A stretch of 64,000 nt of DNA from Aplidium turbinatum (taxonomy: Eukaryota; Chordata; Ascidiacea; Aplousobranchia; Polyclinidae). A model generated the notes under the pieces. That model searched no databases and was not told where the DNA came from. It saw nothing but the letters and a program-made list of their open reading frames with translations. The stretch is from assembly GCA_918807975.1 (NCBI GenBank), contig OU964918.1, forward strand, positions 21,746,477 to 21,810,476. The letters run 5' to 3'. Shown here one piece after another: positions 32,159-44,000 of this stretch. How positions within the stretch are numbered: position 1 is the first letter of the stretch; the number at the start of each line of letters is the position of its first letter. Both the position numbers and the translations under genes were made by a program.

Positions 32159-32911
32159 ATAAAGCAAGACATACTCTTTTAATTTGTGTTGGTTTAGTAT
32201 ATTTATTGTAAAAAATGAATTTCTGAAAATTAATACAAGATAGTAAAGTTTAAGCTTCGTCGAGCGGTTACGTTTGAACAACAATTGCTCGTTTTGTGGA
32301 TTAGATATAAATGTGAAAGTTAACATATGAATAAACCAAGACATAGTCTTTTAATTTGTGTTGGTTTGGTAATTTTATTGTAAAAAATGAATTGCTGAGA
32401 ATTGGTACAAAATAGTAAAGTTTAAGTTAGCGCTACATAAATATAATGCCTACTTTAGATTGGCAATTAATGCATTCGAGTAGATGAAGCATAATGCCAT
32501 CCAACAATAGAAAAATTGTTAAAATCCGAGCAGAAATGAGAAAGCTACAGCATATTTGGTGGAGGCAGTATTCATCGATCACTGCAAACTGTGGGCGGCT
32601 AATACTGAACCACGATCGAATCGCCTTGGAAAAAAGCTTGTTTTGTAGATAACATATAAACGTGAAACTTGGCAGGTTAATAAAGCAAAACATACATTTT
32701 TAATTTGTGTTGGTTTGGTATTTTTATTGTAAAAATTGAATTGCTGAGAATTGGTACAAAATAGTACAGTTTAAGTTAAGCATTCCGCTTTTACTTCTAT
32801 TCCGCGTTTTTGCACCCTTCCTAAAAGTAGTTGCGTTTTTTTGCATGATGTCACACTTTTTCGTGACGTCACTGACCAAGGCGGCCGATCTTTAACCAGC
32901 ACCGATTTTTG

Positions 32912-33390
32912 AAAATAATTGGCCATATTTGAGTGAAATTTGAAGTGGTTAGCCACTTAGCCTTCTAATAAACAATTTCAACTTTACCCATTCATTTAAA
33001 ATCATGCCAACATCGCAAGATTTTGCGAGCAGTATGCTTTGGAAATGATTGGTTAGGCTTTCGATTTCAACATTGCCATAGTCACGTAAATCAACTTTGT
33101 CAATGGGCCATTTTCTTGGGTCTACAATTTGCGTATTTCTTAGTACGGGATTAGTGTTAAACAAAGAAAAACGACGAGTAATGCATGCAATTACTGCATC
33201 AATGAATTTTTCGGCTTTTGTTTGTAGGTCTGGCGTGCGAGATGGATGGTAGATGGTAGTTGGACTCGGTATAGTATGGCGTCGTTACCGTTCCTCATCA
33301 TGGTATTAAACTTTGCTAACTTAGTTTTGACTTTTGAACTAAACTTTTGCTGTGTGAGTTGTAGACTGTGGCTGAGGAGAAGCATCATGC
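32912..33390 (-). pseudogene. hAT transposase middle remnant (ZNF862-like)
   Basis: Minus-strand frames contain NPVLRNTQIVDPRKWPID, YGNVEIESLTNHFQSILLAK and CDVGMILNEWVKLKLFI, followed further upstream by degraded helical sequence. This pattern (DPRNWP...YG...EI..L..HF...L...G.....EW..LK) is the region before the dimerisation domain in ZNF862-type hAT proteins. Its continuation lies at 19455-19708, beyond the 13.2-kb element, whose insertion split the gene. The frame is decayed. Confidence 0.6.
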
Positions 33391-34138
33391 CTGCTTACAG
33401 TTTGGTGTACAGCTAAATTGGTTCTTAGCAATAAACCCTGCTTAGCCTTTTTCATTTGAACATAACGTTGAAAGAATAACTCAAATTCACAATAAATAAA
33501 TGTTCAGTAACACAAATAGCTGTGTTACACCAATTTTTAGTCATCCACATTTTCATAAAGTTGGATCATTTCTTCAGCATCCTGTACCTCACTGACTGCA
33601 GTACGGTAGCTGATGCAAAAAACATTACCTTATCATTTTTGTGTTGCAGTGTGGACCATTTATCAAGGATCCCAGTGCCTTAACACCGTGCAAGCTCTGT
33701 ACAAAGTTAAAAACCAAAAAACCTAGATTTACCTAAATTTGAAAAAAAAACAACTTAAAACCCAGATCTAGGTGGAAAAACCAAGCTCTGGCATCCTTGG
33801 TTCAAATGCTCTTGTGCCTCGATAATTTCCATTTCCCACGCTGGCCTCACTGTATTTTTAAAAGCAGTGCTGCCAGCTCTTTTTATATATTTTTTGTAAT
33901 AGAATTCGTATTAACAAGACTAGTAACTTATATTTCACTTCTGTAGCTTTAATGTTTGATACAAATTGTTACAATTATAATCTTTCTGCTTAATTTGTTT
34001 TTAATACTTTTTTCAATTTTCATCACTTTGACGACTTTTTTGTGAAATAATAATTGCATTTAAATCGCCAAAACTTTTATTCACTTGTATCTTTTGCAAA
34101 ACCTTTGGAAATTAAAACTGGAATTCATTGATTAAAGT
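33391..34138. other. No gene seen
   Basis: AT-rich sequence. An A-rich relic at 33710-33800 (CCTAGATTTACC, then CCCAGATCTAGG) contains short inverted motifs but no complete element. Confidence 0.35.
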
Positions 34139-34659
34139 CAGGGATATCTAGCCTAAATAAGTGGATATGAAGACTTTTAATACGTCTGACAATAGAAGGG
34201 CTTCTGTTTATCGTAAATAATCTCTGTTTACCGTAAAATGACAATTGGCACCGATAGTAGTTTAATAACTGATTATGTTATGATAACCTGCATTGCACTA
34301 TCGGCATCAGTCATTGATACAAATTGCATGCTCATGTTTAGGCTACTTGTTAATTCAACTACCTGTATACTTGCTTTACATCTAGTCTACTGCAAAGGCT
34401 TTGTTAAGAAAAACAGCTTACTGGTAACTTTTCAACTGTCTCTTCAAACAAGTATTCTTTGAATATGCTCTATGTAGCATTTACTAAAACTGTCTTCTGT
34501 AGCTGACTGTAGGCCTATAGGCTACCAGCTGCACTATAAAACTGTCTGCAATTTTGAAAAGAACCGCATGTTTAACGCGTTACAAACTACCGCCCTGGTA
34601 GTGTTAAAGAATAAGGCAATCGCTGTGAGCTTTCGCATCCCCTTCTTTAGATAACCCTG
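34139..34659. mobile_element. hAT-type MITE, CAGGGATATCTA family, copy 1
   Basis: The ends CAGGGATATCTAGCC and the complement CAGGGTTATCTAAAG, with TGGATATGAAG-like subterminal pairing, frame a 521-bp element. An exact 8-bp duplication ATTAAAGT flanks it (34131-34138 and 34660-34667). The body matches the copy at 50358-50850 in inverse orientation. There is no transposase. Confidence 0.9.
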
Positions 34660-35869
34660 ATTAAAGTTTATTTGAACAAAGGCAGTGTAGCGGACGTCGA
34701 GTTGTCTGGAGCATCCGCCCATACCTAGCTGTAGCTGCTACAGCAACATCCCGAGTGCCAGCATAGTAGTGAGGATGATGTTGAGAATGATACCTTCGTA
34801 TCTTGATAACGATAACCTTCGTACCTTGATATAGCCTACCTTGATAACTTTCGTACCTTGATAACGCACCATGGCCGATCTTAGCAACTGTCCATACAAA
34901 TCTTAAATATATCAGCTAAAGCTATTTTGGGCTAATAAAGCTATAGCCTAAATATATATGTTGTTTATTTTATTTTTTTGTAACAGTTTCTTTTTTTTTA
35001 TTTTCCCTTATATCTTAAATTTTTCTGAAGGTGTTGCGACCGTGCCAAATTTCTCAACTTAATAACTTACTTCGGTCACAAGCACGTTTTAACGTTCGCG
35101 TTTTGTCGCTTCTACCTTTTTCTCGACCTTTGCTATGTTGACGTGTATTGTTTTTTTGATATGATGGTCAGAAATAAAAAACAACTGAACTGAACTTCCA
35201 AAGATAAGAACAAGCTTCCAGATCGAAAACGCTGCAGTCAAATTGTGCCTAACTTGATTACAGACTGAGATGAACTGAATCGAAATCATGATTCAGAACA
35301 TAAAACTAAACTGCAACCATAACTAAACTGACACCGTGACTTCCAGGAAAAAAAATTGTAGTGAACTGACATAAACTAACGCACCACCCGATTGACTGAG
35401 AAAAACCATAGCCCACTGATTTTTGTTTAACGCTATAGATAGTTGATTTAAGGGAAACTCAGTGCTCCAAGCAATGCAGCATGCGACAGATGCACAACGC
35501 TACAACGACGTAAAACTACGTATAATATCAAACTTAATCAAGGCTTTATCAGTCTGAGAATAAAGATTCAAAACAAACCAACCAAACCCTAATAAGTGGT
35601 AAGTTATAAATTCTTAAGGAAACGTCCAAATTTTAGCCAGCGTTTCAAATTACTAACAAACACAGGTTTCACAACGGGAATTAGACGCAAAGAAACATAA
35701 GAAAAACCGCAGGAGCTACCCCAGCTACAGCAGTAGCCTATATGTCTGTATTTTATTATATTTAATGATATCTCTACTTTTATTTACCTTTTTTCTGAAT
35801 CTGCATGGTCACACTGCTGAACCGGTTTCCTGTAATTTTTACCTTGCTGAGTCTTTTATGACATCACAA
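34660..35869. other. No gene seen; short local repeats
   Basis: At 34785-34870 the phrase CTTCGTACCTTGATAAC recurs four times with variation. At 35085-35215 a stretch ending AACTGAACTGAACTT may be the 3' tail of an old LINE. Nothing coding is supported. Confidence 0.4.
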
Positions 35870-36407
35870 CCCAGTCAGCAAAGGTTCGTGGGGCCCACTT
35901 GGGCTGCATATGGGTTACCCACATTGTACTGCGTGGGCCCCAGTACCTATGTGTCCACGGTTTGCAGAAATGTCCCAAGTGGGCAGCCCACCTACGTCTA
36001 ATGGGTGGGCAGCCTACCATGAAACCATTATTAAAATGTAAACCGCCGTCGCATTGTATCGTTGTATATATTCAATTTTTATGATTATTGCACTTTAATA
36101 TAGCATAATGGACCGGTGCAAACGTATATTTTATAATTTTTCATCATGGTGGGTAGCCCACTTCATGCCCACAGAAAGCCCAGAAAGTTTATTTCAAGAA
36201 ATAAAAATAAATTCCCAGATACATTTTCATGATATGATAACATTATTAAGATAAATTCAATAAAATATGTCGGGAATCGGTTGTAAAGAAAAAAATATGA
36301 AGTAGGCTGCGCACTTGGGGCCTAATCGGAAACATCAGATAAACTCACCTTAAGCCCACAAGCCCACGAATGCCCATGGAAATCCCACGTGGGCCCCACA
36401 AAACCTT
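35870..36407. mobile_element. MITE with CCCAGTCAGCAAAGG ends, cut by BEL-1
   Basis: The left end CCCAGTCAGCAAAGGTT is followed by GTGGGGCCCACTTGGGC. The matching right end is GTGGGCCCCACAAAACCTT here, and it resumes after BEL-1 as CTTGCTGACTGGG (to 45716). The interior repeats GTGGGC/GCCCAC motifs. BEL-1 has therefore inserted into the right terminal repeat of this MITE. Confidence 0.8.
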
Positions 36408-37780
36408 TGTAGAATTTTGACGCGAATTCTACGTTAAAGAATATCTTTCTCACTGGCGCCAAACAGTGGATTGGATTATTATATGCGTCGCTCAGTTAAT
36501 ACGGTTATGCGCCTACAACAGACAGAAAAACAAGCCAAGTAGATTGAATCTGAACGCGGTCTTGAGTTCTGTTAGTTTATTGTGGCAGATAGGTTGCAAG
36601 ATTACAAGTCAGAAGATCACAAGGTCACAAGATCACAAGTTGCAAGTCGAAGGTTCAGTCACATAGGTTGCAGGTCGCAAGGTCGGCCACAAGGTTGCAG
36701 GTCGCAAGGTCTACGGGGTTGCAGGCCGCAAGGTCGTTTAACAAACTTAGTGGGCAGATATAGGCTACTTCAATTCTAGATAGAGCTGGTGATTATAGTT
36801 CAGACTCATCGAGACAGCAATCAGGGCTTGAAGTGATAATCCGTACAAACAATAATCCAATAATAATAGTCGTAACAGTCATACAGCAATTGATTCTACT
36901 AGTGCATCTTATTCAAATAGAATACAAAATTTACAGTTAGTAAATGGTCAAGAAATATTTAACATAAAGTTTCTCAATTTATGCTTTAAGAGTTAAGATT
37001 TAAACATCTCGTTTTACCAAATGCAGCTAATACAAAACTCAAAGAGAATTTCTGGTCTACGCTCTCAAACGTTCGCTTTGCTACGCCTTTTATGCTGAAT
37101 TGCTGATATTGCAAAACACAAAGAAGATGCGCTATATAAAGACAACGATAAGAAAAAATAGCTTCAGTAATATGCCTTGGTTGAAGAAAGCAAGCGGATA
37201 ACAATCGTTCGCTGACGTTCATACAACATCTTTCAAGATGCGGCGAAAGCTTCGAAGAAATGTTGTGCTACACCAAGTATTTACAATTCACATACAGACA
37301 ACGACATTTAGACGTTGAATTACCGTTGGCCGTGCTATGCCAACGTTTAAATGGATGATGAAAAACAACGATTAATTTTCAGCCCACAAGATGACATAAG
37401 TTGTTTTTTAGGGCAATGGAAGTTAAAAATAGCATTTTAAAACAACACACTACAGATATTCTGGTGCCGTTTCATGAGTCACAATCCCTGCAAGCCCAGT
37501 CTCTTGTCTAGAAACTGACAGCAATTATTTAACTTGTTTTTTCGGGAAGAATAAGGAATTGCTAAAAATGTAAATTGTTTTTGTACAATTCGATAGACAA
37601 CTAACTCCGTGGAGAGAGATATATGGATTTAAGTAAAACACAAACTTTATGTCTGTAAAAGTAACGTAATAATTCTATCAACACGAAAACACGATTGACG
37701 TTTCAGAGGTTTTCTTAAAACAACAAAGAATAGAGTGGCTGCTACTTGACATGTTATTCAAGTCGATTATAAAATTAACA
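36408..37780 (-). repeat. BEL-1 3' LTR
   Basis: 1373 bp, TGTTAATTTTATAATCG to TTCTACA in element orientation (TG...CA ends). Its sequence is nearly the same as 44329-45701, and I noticed a single mismatch by eye. A GGTTGCAGGTCGCAAGGTC-type short repeat cluster lies near 36590-36740. Confidence 0.92.
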
Positions 37781-38010
37781 CACTCCCGGCCCGAAGAAGG
37801 GCATATAGGCCTTCTTCTCATGAAAAGTAAATTTTATCAATCCATTAGTAAAATGCTGAACTTCGGATTGCTTGGCATTAGGCTACAGTATACAATATAC
37901 ATATTACAATAAGCACATACAGTTAGTTACAATAATAGTTAAAATACATCAAGAAAAAGTTCTGAAACTCCGCAGTTCATCTATCGTCCTTTGCATCTCA
38001 TCATCTTGAT

Positions 38011-41000
38011 CTAGACGGCGTTCTCGTCCTCACCTTCAAACGGAACAATGACGCAAAGTTTGGTGATTGGACGTTTGAGTGTTCCTGTCGAAGTTTTGAC
38101 CATGACCACTCTCACATTTCCGAATTTATCGGGAAATGTCTCTGTAATCCTACCGAGCGGCCATTTTTGTCGCGGTGTTAAAGTGTCACTGAGCAATACA
38201 ATGTCTCCCGTTTTAATGTTGGCATTCCTGGAACGCCATTTTGGTCGAGAAATTATCGATCGGGGGTATTCCTGTACCCATCTTCTCCAGAAACAGTCGG
38301 CGAGATACTGCACAGCCCGATATCGGTCACTATGCAAGCAGTCCTTTTCGGTTGAATATAGCGGGGGCAAACTGGGGTTGGTATTTAATTTTAACAAGTG
38401 ATTAGGTGTCAGGGGTAGATCTTCATCTGCGCCGAGTTTAACTTCAGTTAGTGGCCTGGAGTTTACAATGTCCTCAACTTCAAGCAAGAGAGTGTGAAGA
38501 GTGTCATCATCTAATGGGCGCTTTGGTAAAATATTTAGAAGTACTTGTCGGACGGTCCTTATCATTCTTTCCCATCCACCCCCCATATGGCTTGCTAGGG
38601 GTGGGTTAAATTCCCATTCGACTCCTTCCTGTCGAAGATAATCGTGAATTTGTTTTTTGTTCCAATTTTGAAGTTCTCTTTTCAGCGTTCTGTGGCAACC
38701 GACGAAGTTACTTCCGTTGTCGGAAAAGATCTTGGTAATTGGTCCACGGCGAGCAATGAATCGTCGCAAAGCGTTCATGAATGAGTTGGTAGTTAAATCT
38801 GGCGCCAACTCTAGATGTATGGCTCTAGTAGTTAAGCAAGTAAACAGGCAGCCGTATCTTTTCACGTCACTTCTCCTTTGGCGGACGATTATTGGTCCAA
38901 AGTAGTCAACTCCAGTACTGTTGCGAAATGGAGGCTCTGAAATTTGAAGTCGTGCTTCTGGAAGTTCAGCCATAAATTGCACTCCTGGCTTTGCGGTTCT
39001 ACGTCGACAGCGTAAACACCTGTTCAGTAATTTTCGAACAGCAACTTTTCCATTCAGAATCCAGTATTTATGAGCCAGTAGGTTGATTGTGTGAGATGCA
39101 CCAAAATGTTTCGCCTTTTCAGCGTGGAAATAGTCGATGATTAAATCCGTTAGGTGTCGACCCGGAGCAAGAATGGCTGGATGTTTCGATTCGTAAGGTA
39201 AGTTTGCCTTGTCAAGTCTACCTCCGACTCGAAGAGTGTTACCGTCCAGGATTGGGTTTAACTTCTCCATCGGCGCGAGTTGAGTCTTTGTTTGTTTTGG
39301 TCGTTCTCCTTTTGGCAGTGACAAGAACCATGCCGGAAAGGCTTGGCGTTGTTCGTAACGCACTAACTCATTTTCAGCAAACTGGAGTTCAGACACTTGG
39401 ATCGGATTTTGGGTGAGGTTTGAAGTGATTTCGTCGCCACGTATTCGAGCAAGCAGGTAGGCCTTGACTCGTAGTAACCATGCTGTAGCAAGCTTTAGGT
39501 GATGCAGTGACGAAAAGTGGGAGATGAGTACATCAGTTCCTGTTGAAGATTTGTTATTTGTACCAATAGTGAACGAAGTTACCTTCTGGCGCCGTTCAGG
39601 TTGAAACTTGGTGTAGATATCGTCGTGTTGTGGTGGCTTAACGGATTGTTGAGGCCATTCGGTTGGCGGCTTCTTTAAAAAGTCTGGCCCATTTAGCCAA
39701 TGACCAGATTGTAGTAGAGCTTCAGCCGTCATACCTCGAGATGCCTGATCTGCTGGGTTGAGGGCCGTTGGTACATGATGCCAGTCGTACACTTTGGTAT
39801 GACCTAGAATTTTCTGTAGGCGATTGCGAGTGAAGGTTGGAAAACGTTTCGTATCAGCGTACAAGCTTTGCAGGACAATCATGGAATCTGTCCAAAAAAT
39901 GCATGGACAATCACTTAGCTCGAGCTCTTGTTTAACGGTCCGAGCCAGGTTGACGGTGTCCAAAGCAGCTTCTAATTCTAGGCGCGGGATCGTGTGTCTT
40001 CCAGCGCCGGGTAGAAGGGATTTTCCTGTAACAAGACTGCAAAGAACGGTTGAATCAGGTAATATTGAACGTAGATAGCACACAGATCCCCTAGCTAATG
40101 TTGAAGCGTCGGAGAAGAAGTGAAGTTGAACTTCCGGGGTCGCAGTGGTGGACTTCAGCTTGTAGCAGCGAGGTATACGAATCTCTTTTAGACGTTCTAA
40201 AGTGTTTTCCCATGATCTCCACCTTTTTAGAGTGTTTGACTCAGCAGGGTCGTCCCACCCTACCTTTGCTAGACAAAGTTCACTGTATATGAGTCTAGCT
40301 TCAAGAACTACTGGGGCTACTAATCCCAATGGATCAAACAATGCATTTGTTACTGATAGCACTTGCCTTTTAGTCAACGGTTTTGTAGACGGCTCTACGT
40401 TGAATCGAAATTCGTCGGTTTGTACGTCCCATTCCATGCCCAGGACGCGTTGCTTTGGCCCTTCTCCAGGCAGCTGATTCTTTATCGATTTGGACTTTTC
40501 TTCATCAGGGATAGAATTCATTACCTTATCGCTGGTGGATAGCCATTTTGTTAGTTTGAACCCAGACATGCCAAGGATTGCTCGTAAGTCTTTTACGAGC
40601 TTACATGCACTTTCATCGTTTTCAGCTGTTAGCAGCGCATCATCGACGTAGAATGACGTCAGTAAGGTTTGAGCGACATGAGGGTCGAACAACTTTCCAT
40701 GCTCTCGAGCGGTTTCACGCAAGCAGAATGTTGCTACAGAAGGAGAGCATTTTGCTCCAAACAAGTGTACCTTTGTTCTGTACACGGTGGGTTCACGCGT
40801 TAGATCGCCGCCCTTCCACCAATAAAAACGCAATGCATCGCGGTCACATGGTGAAACTTTTACTTGGTGAAACATTGCTTCAATGTCAGAGACTATTGCA
40901 ATTCGGCCTTTGCGAAATCGCATTAATACACCGACCAAAGAATTGTTTAGGTCGGGACCGGACATGAGGTAATCGTTTAAGCATCGATTGTGAGAGGTAG

Positions 41001-44000
41001 CAGCGCAGTCAAACACGACACGTACCTTGTCTGGCTTTTTTGGGTTGATAACTGGGTGATGCGGTATATACCATTTCCGATTAGTGTTGTCGATGTCGTC
41101 TTCTGGTATTTCTTCAGTGTAGCCCTTCTCTAGATTTGACTCCATTTGATCAATGTATTTTTCTAAAAGAGAATTGTCTGCAAGCAGACGTTTCTTTAAG
41201 CTTTTCAGGCGCTTTTGCGCCATCTCGCGGCTGTCAGGAAGCTTAGCACAGTCATTGCGCCATAAAAGTGGCAGCTGATAGTGACCATCAGAGCGGGTTA
41301 ACCGTCTGCACATCATGTCGTAGGCAATTGGGTCTTCACGAGAAAATTTAAAACCAAATTCTTGTAGTTCTCTATGAGATTGCAAGAATTTCATAAGGCT
41401 TTCCATGTCGAATAAGTCTGTGTCGACTGAAGGTGAAATTGTTTCTCCTTCGTCGGTTATGATTAAGTCCTGGATGTCTTCGGTATCTACGGGCCACTTA
41501 GCGCCTCTAACAAGAAGGCTTGTGCTATTTTCCTTTGGACAAGGGGCATCTTTGAAGTGTGAGCCACGGAGAAGCCAACCTAGTGGAGTGCGGATGGCAT
41601 CTGGACTTTCGTTCGGACGTGGCGAAAATCTGCTTTCCAGACATCGATGGGTAACTGCATAGTTATTGCCAATCAATAACATTACTGAGCAATTTTCGAC
41701 TGCAGGCAAATCAATACCTTGCAGATATTGATATGCTTGCAGTGTTTTCGGCTTTGGGCTCAGTTGTGGATCAACAGGGATTTTGTTGACTACGACGACT
41801 TCTTGTAGCTCGAAGTCTTGTTCTTCATCTAAAGATGACACTATAAAGGAGACGATGGGGGCTTCCAGACGTTGAGGACTTTCAGACGATAGCGTCTGGA
41901 GAGCAAAACTACGCTCACACTCTGGTTTGGTATCCAGAAGTTTTATTAATTCTTCTTCGCAGAACGTACGGTCAGAACCAGAGTCTAGCAGCGCATAGGT
42001 TTCGACGGTTTTTTCACCACAAGTTACCTTTACGGGAACGATGTCCAGGTACGAGTTTTGGCTAGCTAGCTCTTCCGGTTCTGAGCGCACGGCGAAGTTA
42101 GGCGCTTTTACAAATGTGTTGTCATGGCGACTGCGAGGAGTACGGTGCCATTGGTCGCTCATAACTTTAGAATCCCAATGGTGGTCATTGCGACGGAAGG
42201 TATCGTCTTTTGTCCGTATTGCAGGTCTTGACATACCTTGTTCTGAAAGATTAGGTGAATGTAGGAGAGTGTTATGTTGCCTGCTCCCGCAACGGTCTAT
42301 CTGGCACGAAAACCTTGAAGTACACGCTGAACTTAAATGGTTTGGGCTTAGGCATTGTTTACATAAGCCTTTTTCTTCGACAAGGCGTACTCGTTGTCGA
42401 TAAGACAGAGCACGGAATTTTTTACATCGAAACACACTATGAAAGGCATCCAAGCAGCATGCACATTTCCAATCCTCCTGCCGTTTGTTAGGCTTAGTTA
42501 AAGGAGGTTTTGGGTTTTGTACAAAGTTTGTGCTAAATGAAGATACCTTATTTTTTCCAGATTGTGGTACACTGGACTTGTGTGGATTACTCGATAGTAG
42601 CTTTCGACCGTAGACGGAGTTTGCATTCATAGTATTCTCTTCTATGAATGCTACGAAGTCAAGAAATCCAGCTGGTTTCTTGCCTTCATTGTTTTCTATT
42701 ATCACACATGATTTCTTTATCCAATCTAATTGCATGGTGTGTGGCAATTTTTCCACCAACATCGTGATAAAATTGACGCTGTCTAAGCTGACGGCAGACA
42801 CCTTGCCATCAGGCGTGCGAAATAAGGAAGCACTGCAGCGATTTAAAAGCACAGACAATTTTGTGAGACGTTCTGGGTCGTACCGCGTGAATTTCGGTAC
42901 GTTAGTAAGAACTTCTTCACAGGCCTGGGCTATAATATGGGGCTCACCATACCTGTGACGAAGTTCTTCTATTGCTAACTGGTAGTTATTTCTGCGGTCA
43001 GGACAGTCTGCAAAGTGCTGGATCTGTTCCTGAACACCCCTGCCGCAATGTTGCAAAAGAAATGACAACTTCTTTTCTGAGGGAAGCCAACTGCCAACAT
43101 GAGTCTCAAACCGGTGTTGAAAGGCACGAAAGTCCATGGGGTCTCCTTCGAACTTTCTTATGTCAGGCTTGGGAAGTAGTCGCTCACTGACTTCGGCCTG
43201 AAATTCATATGGGTTAATACGTCGAGATTGAAAAACATCGATGTCGGGGTTTGAGTACCTCATATCCCGGCTACTGTAGCTTGGATGTCCGAAGTGGGGT
43301 TCGTCATTAATTTCGAAGTTATTTGGGCGTGACGGGCTCGTGGAAAACGCGACTTTGGCTCTTTCTTGAGTTACATTGTCATTATAGCTTCGTTCGTTTT
43401 GTTGAGATAAAGCTAAAGTTTGATCATTTGATCGCAAATTATGATGATTTTGTGAAACATTAATTATTTGTTCAGGGTTTGAGACGTGGGGCGGAATTGA
43501 CAGGTGACGAACGCTTCTTACAGAACCTTCCTGAGAATTTGCTTCCCACACATCTGCTTCTACCCTAGCCGCTTCTAAAAGTCGAAGGTCTTCAGCTGCG
43601 GCTTGGTCAGCTTTCAATTTCGCTTCTTGTTCTGCTTTCTCCAGTTTTAGTTGCCTCTCACGTTGTTCTTGTTGCAGTTTTAATTGCCTTTCACGCTCTG
43701 CTTGTTCCAGTTTTAATTGTCTCTCACGCTCTGCTTGTTCCCGTTTCAATTGCCTCTCGCGCTCTGCTTCGAGACGACGCTGCTCATTATGCTGCACCGC
43801 TAGTCGTGCAAGTTCTAATTTAGCTTGCAACGCCTTTTGCTTAGAGCTTCTGTTGGAGCTTGTTGTCGTCGTTCTGCGGCTTCCAGTTCTGGAGCCCGAT
43901 TTCGAATGGTGAGAGACATTGAAAAGATGCAAAGAGTGAGCCTGACTACTCTCGTGTTCGTCCTGTTCTTGTAGCCAGCTGTCGACTTGGGCCATGAACT

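Larger units (their letters stand above)
29470..32770 (+). repeat. Right-arm tandem array, seven full units plus partials
   Basis: Unit cores (TGGTGGAGGCAGTA) lie near 29865, 30257, 30650, 31216, 31598, 31993 and 32557. Spacing is about 382-395 bp, except two steps of about 565 bp that include a partial unit of ~170 bp (about 30900-31075 and 32240-32410). Two unit types occur, A (29751, 31114, 31496, 32456) and B (30144, 30538, 31880). The series B, partial, A occurs twice, so a higher-order block was duplicated. Confidence 0.9.
19717..32903. mobile_element. 13.2-kb foldback-type element with tandem-repeat arms
   Basis: The terminal repeat GGTGCTGGTTAAAGATCGG is exact at both ends and inverted. 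An exact 8-bp duplication GATTTTTG flanks it (19709-19716 and 32904-32911). The inverted match runs through TGACGTCAC-rich subterminal DNA into arrays of ~390-bp units, four in the left arm and seven in the right. The loop holds a nested 7.6-kb hAT-like element. No transposase clearly belongs to this layer, so it is probably non-autonomous. The 8-bp duplication suits hAT or P-type elements. Long arms built of tandem repeats recall the FB and Galileo architecture. The superfamily is left open. Confidence 0.85.

Noticed and set aside
29470-32770. CRISPR array
   Set aside because: Units are ~390 bp, contiguous and nearly identical throughout, without short repeats separating unique spacers. The genome is eukaryotic.
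19717-32903. Polinton/Maverick interpretation of the long-TIR element
   Set aside because: The duplication is 8 bp, not 6, and no polymerase, integrase, capsid or ATPase gene is present. The arms are tandem-repeat arrays.
38048-43190. Plus-strand open frames of 60-130 codons across the BEL-1 coding region
   Set aside because: They lie antisense to the long Gag-Pol frame and have no recognisable domain, so they are shadows of it.
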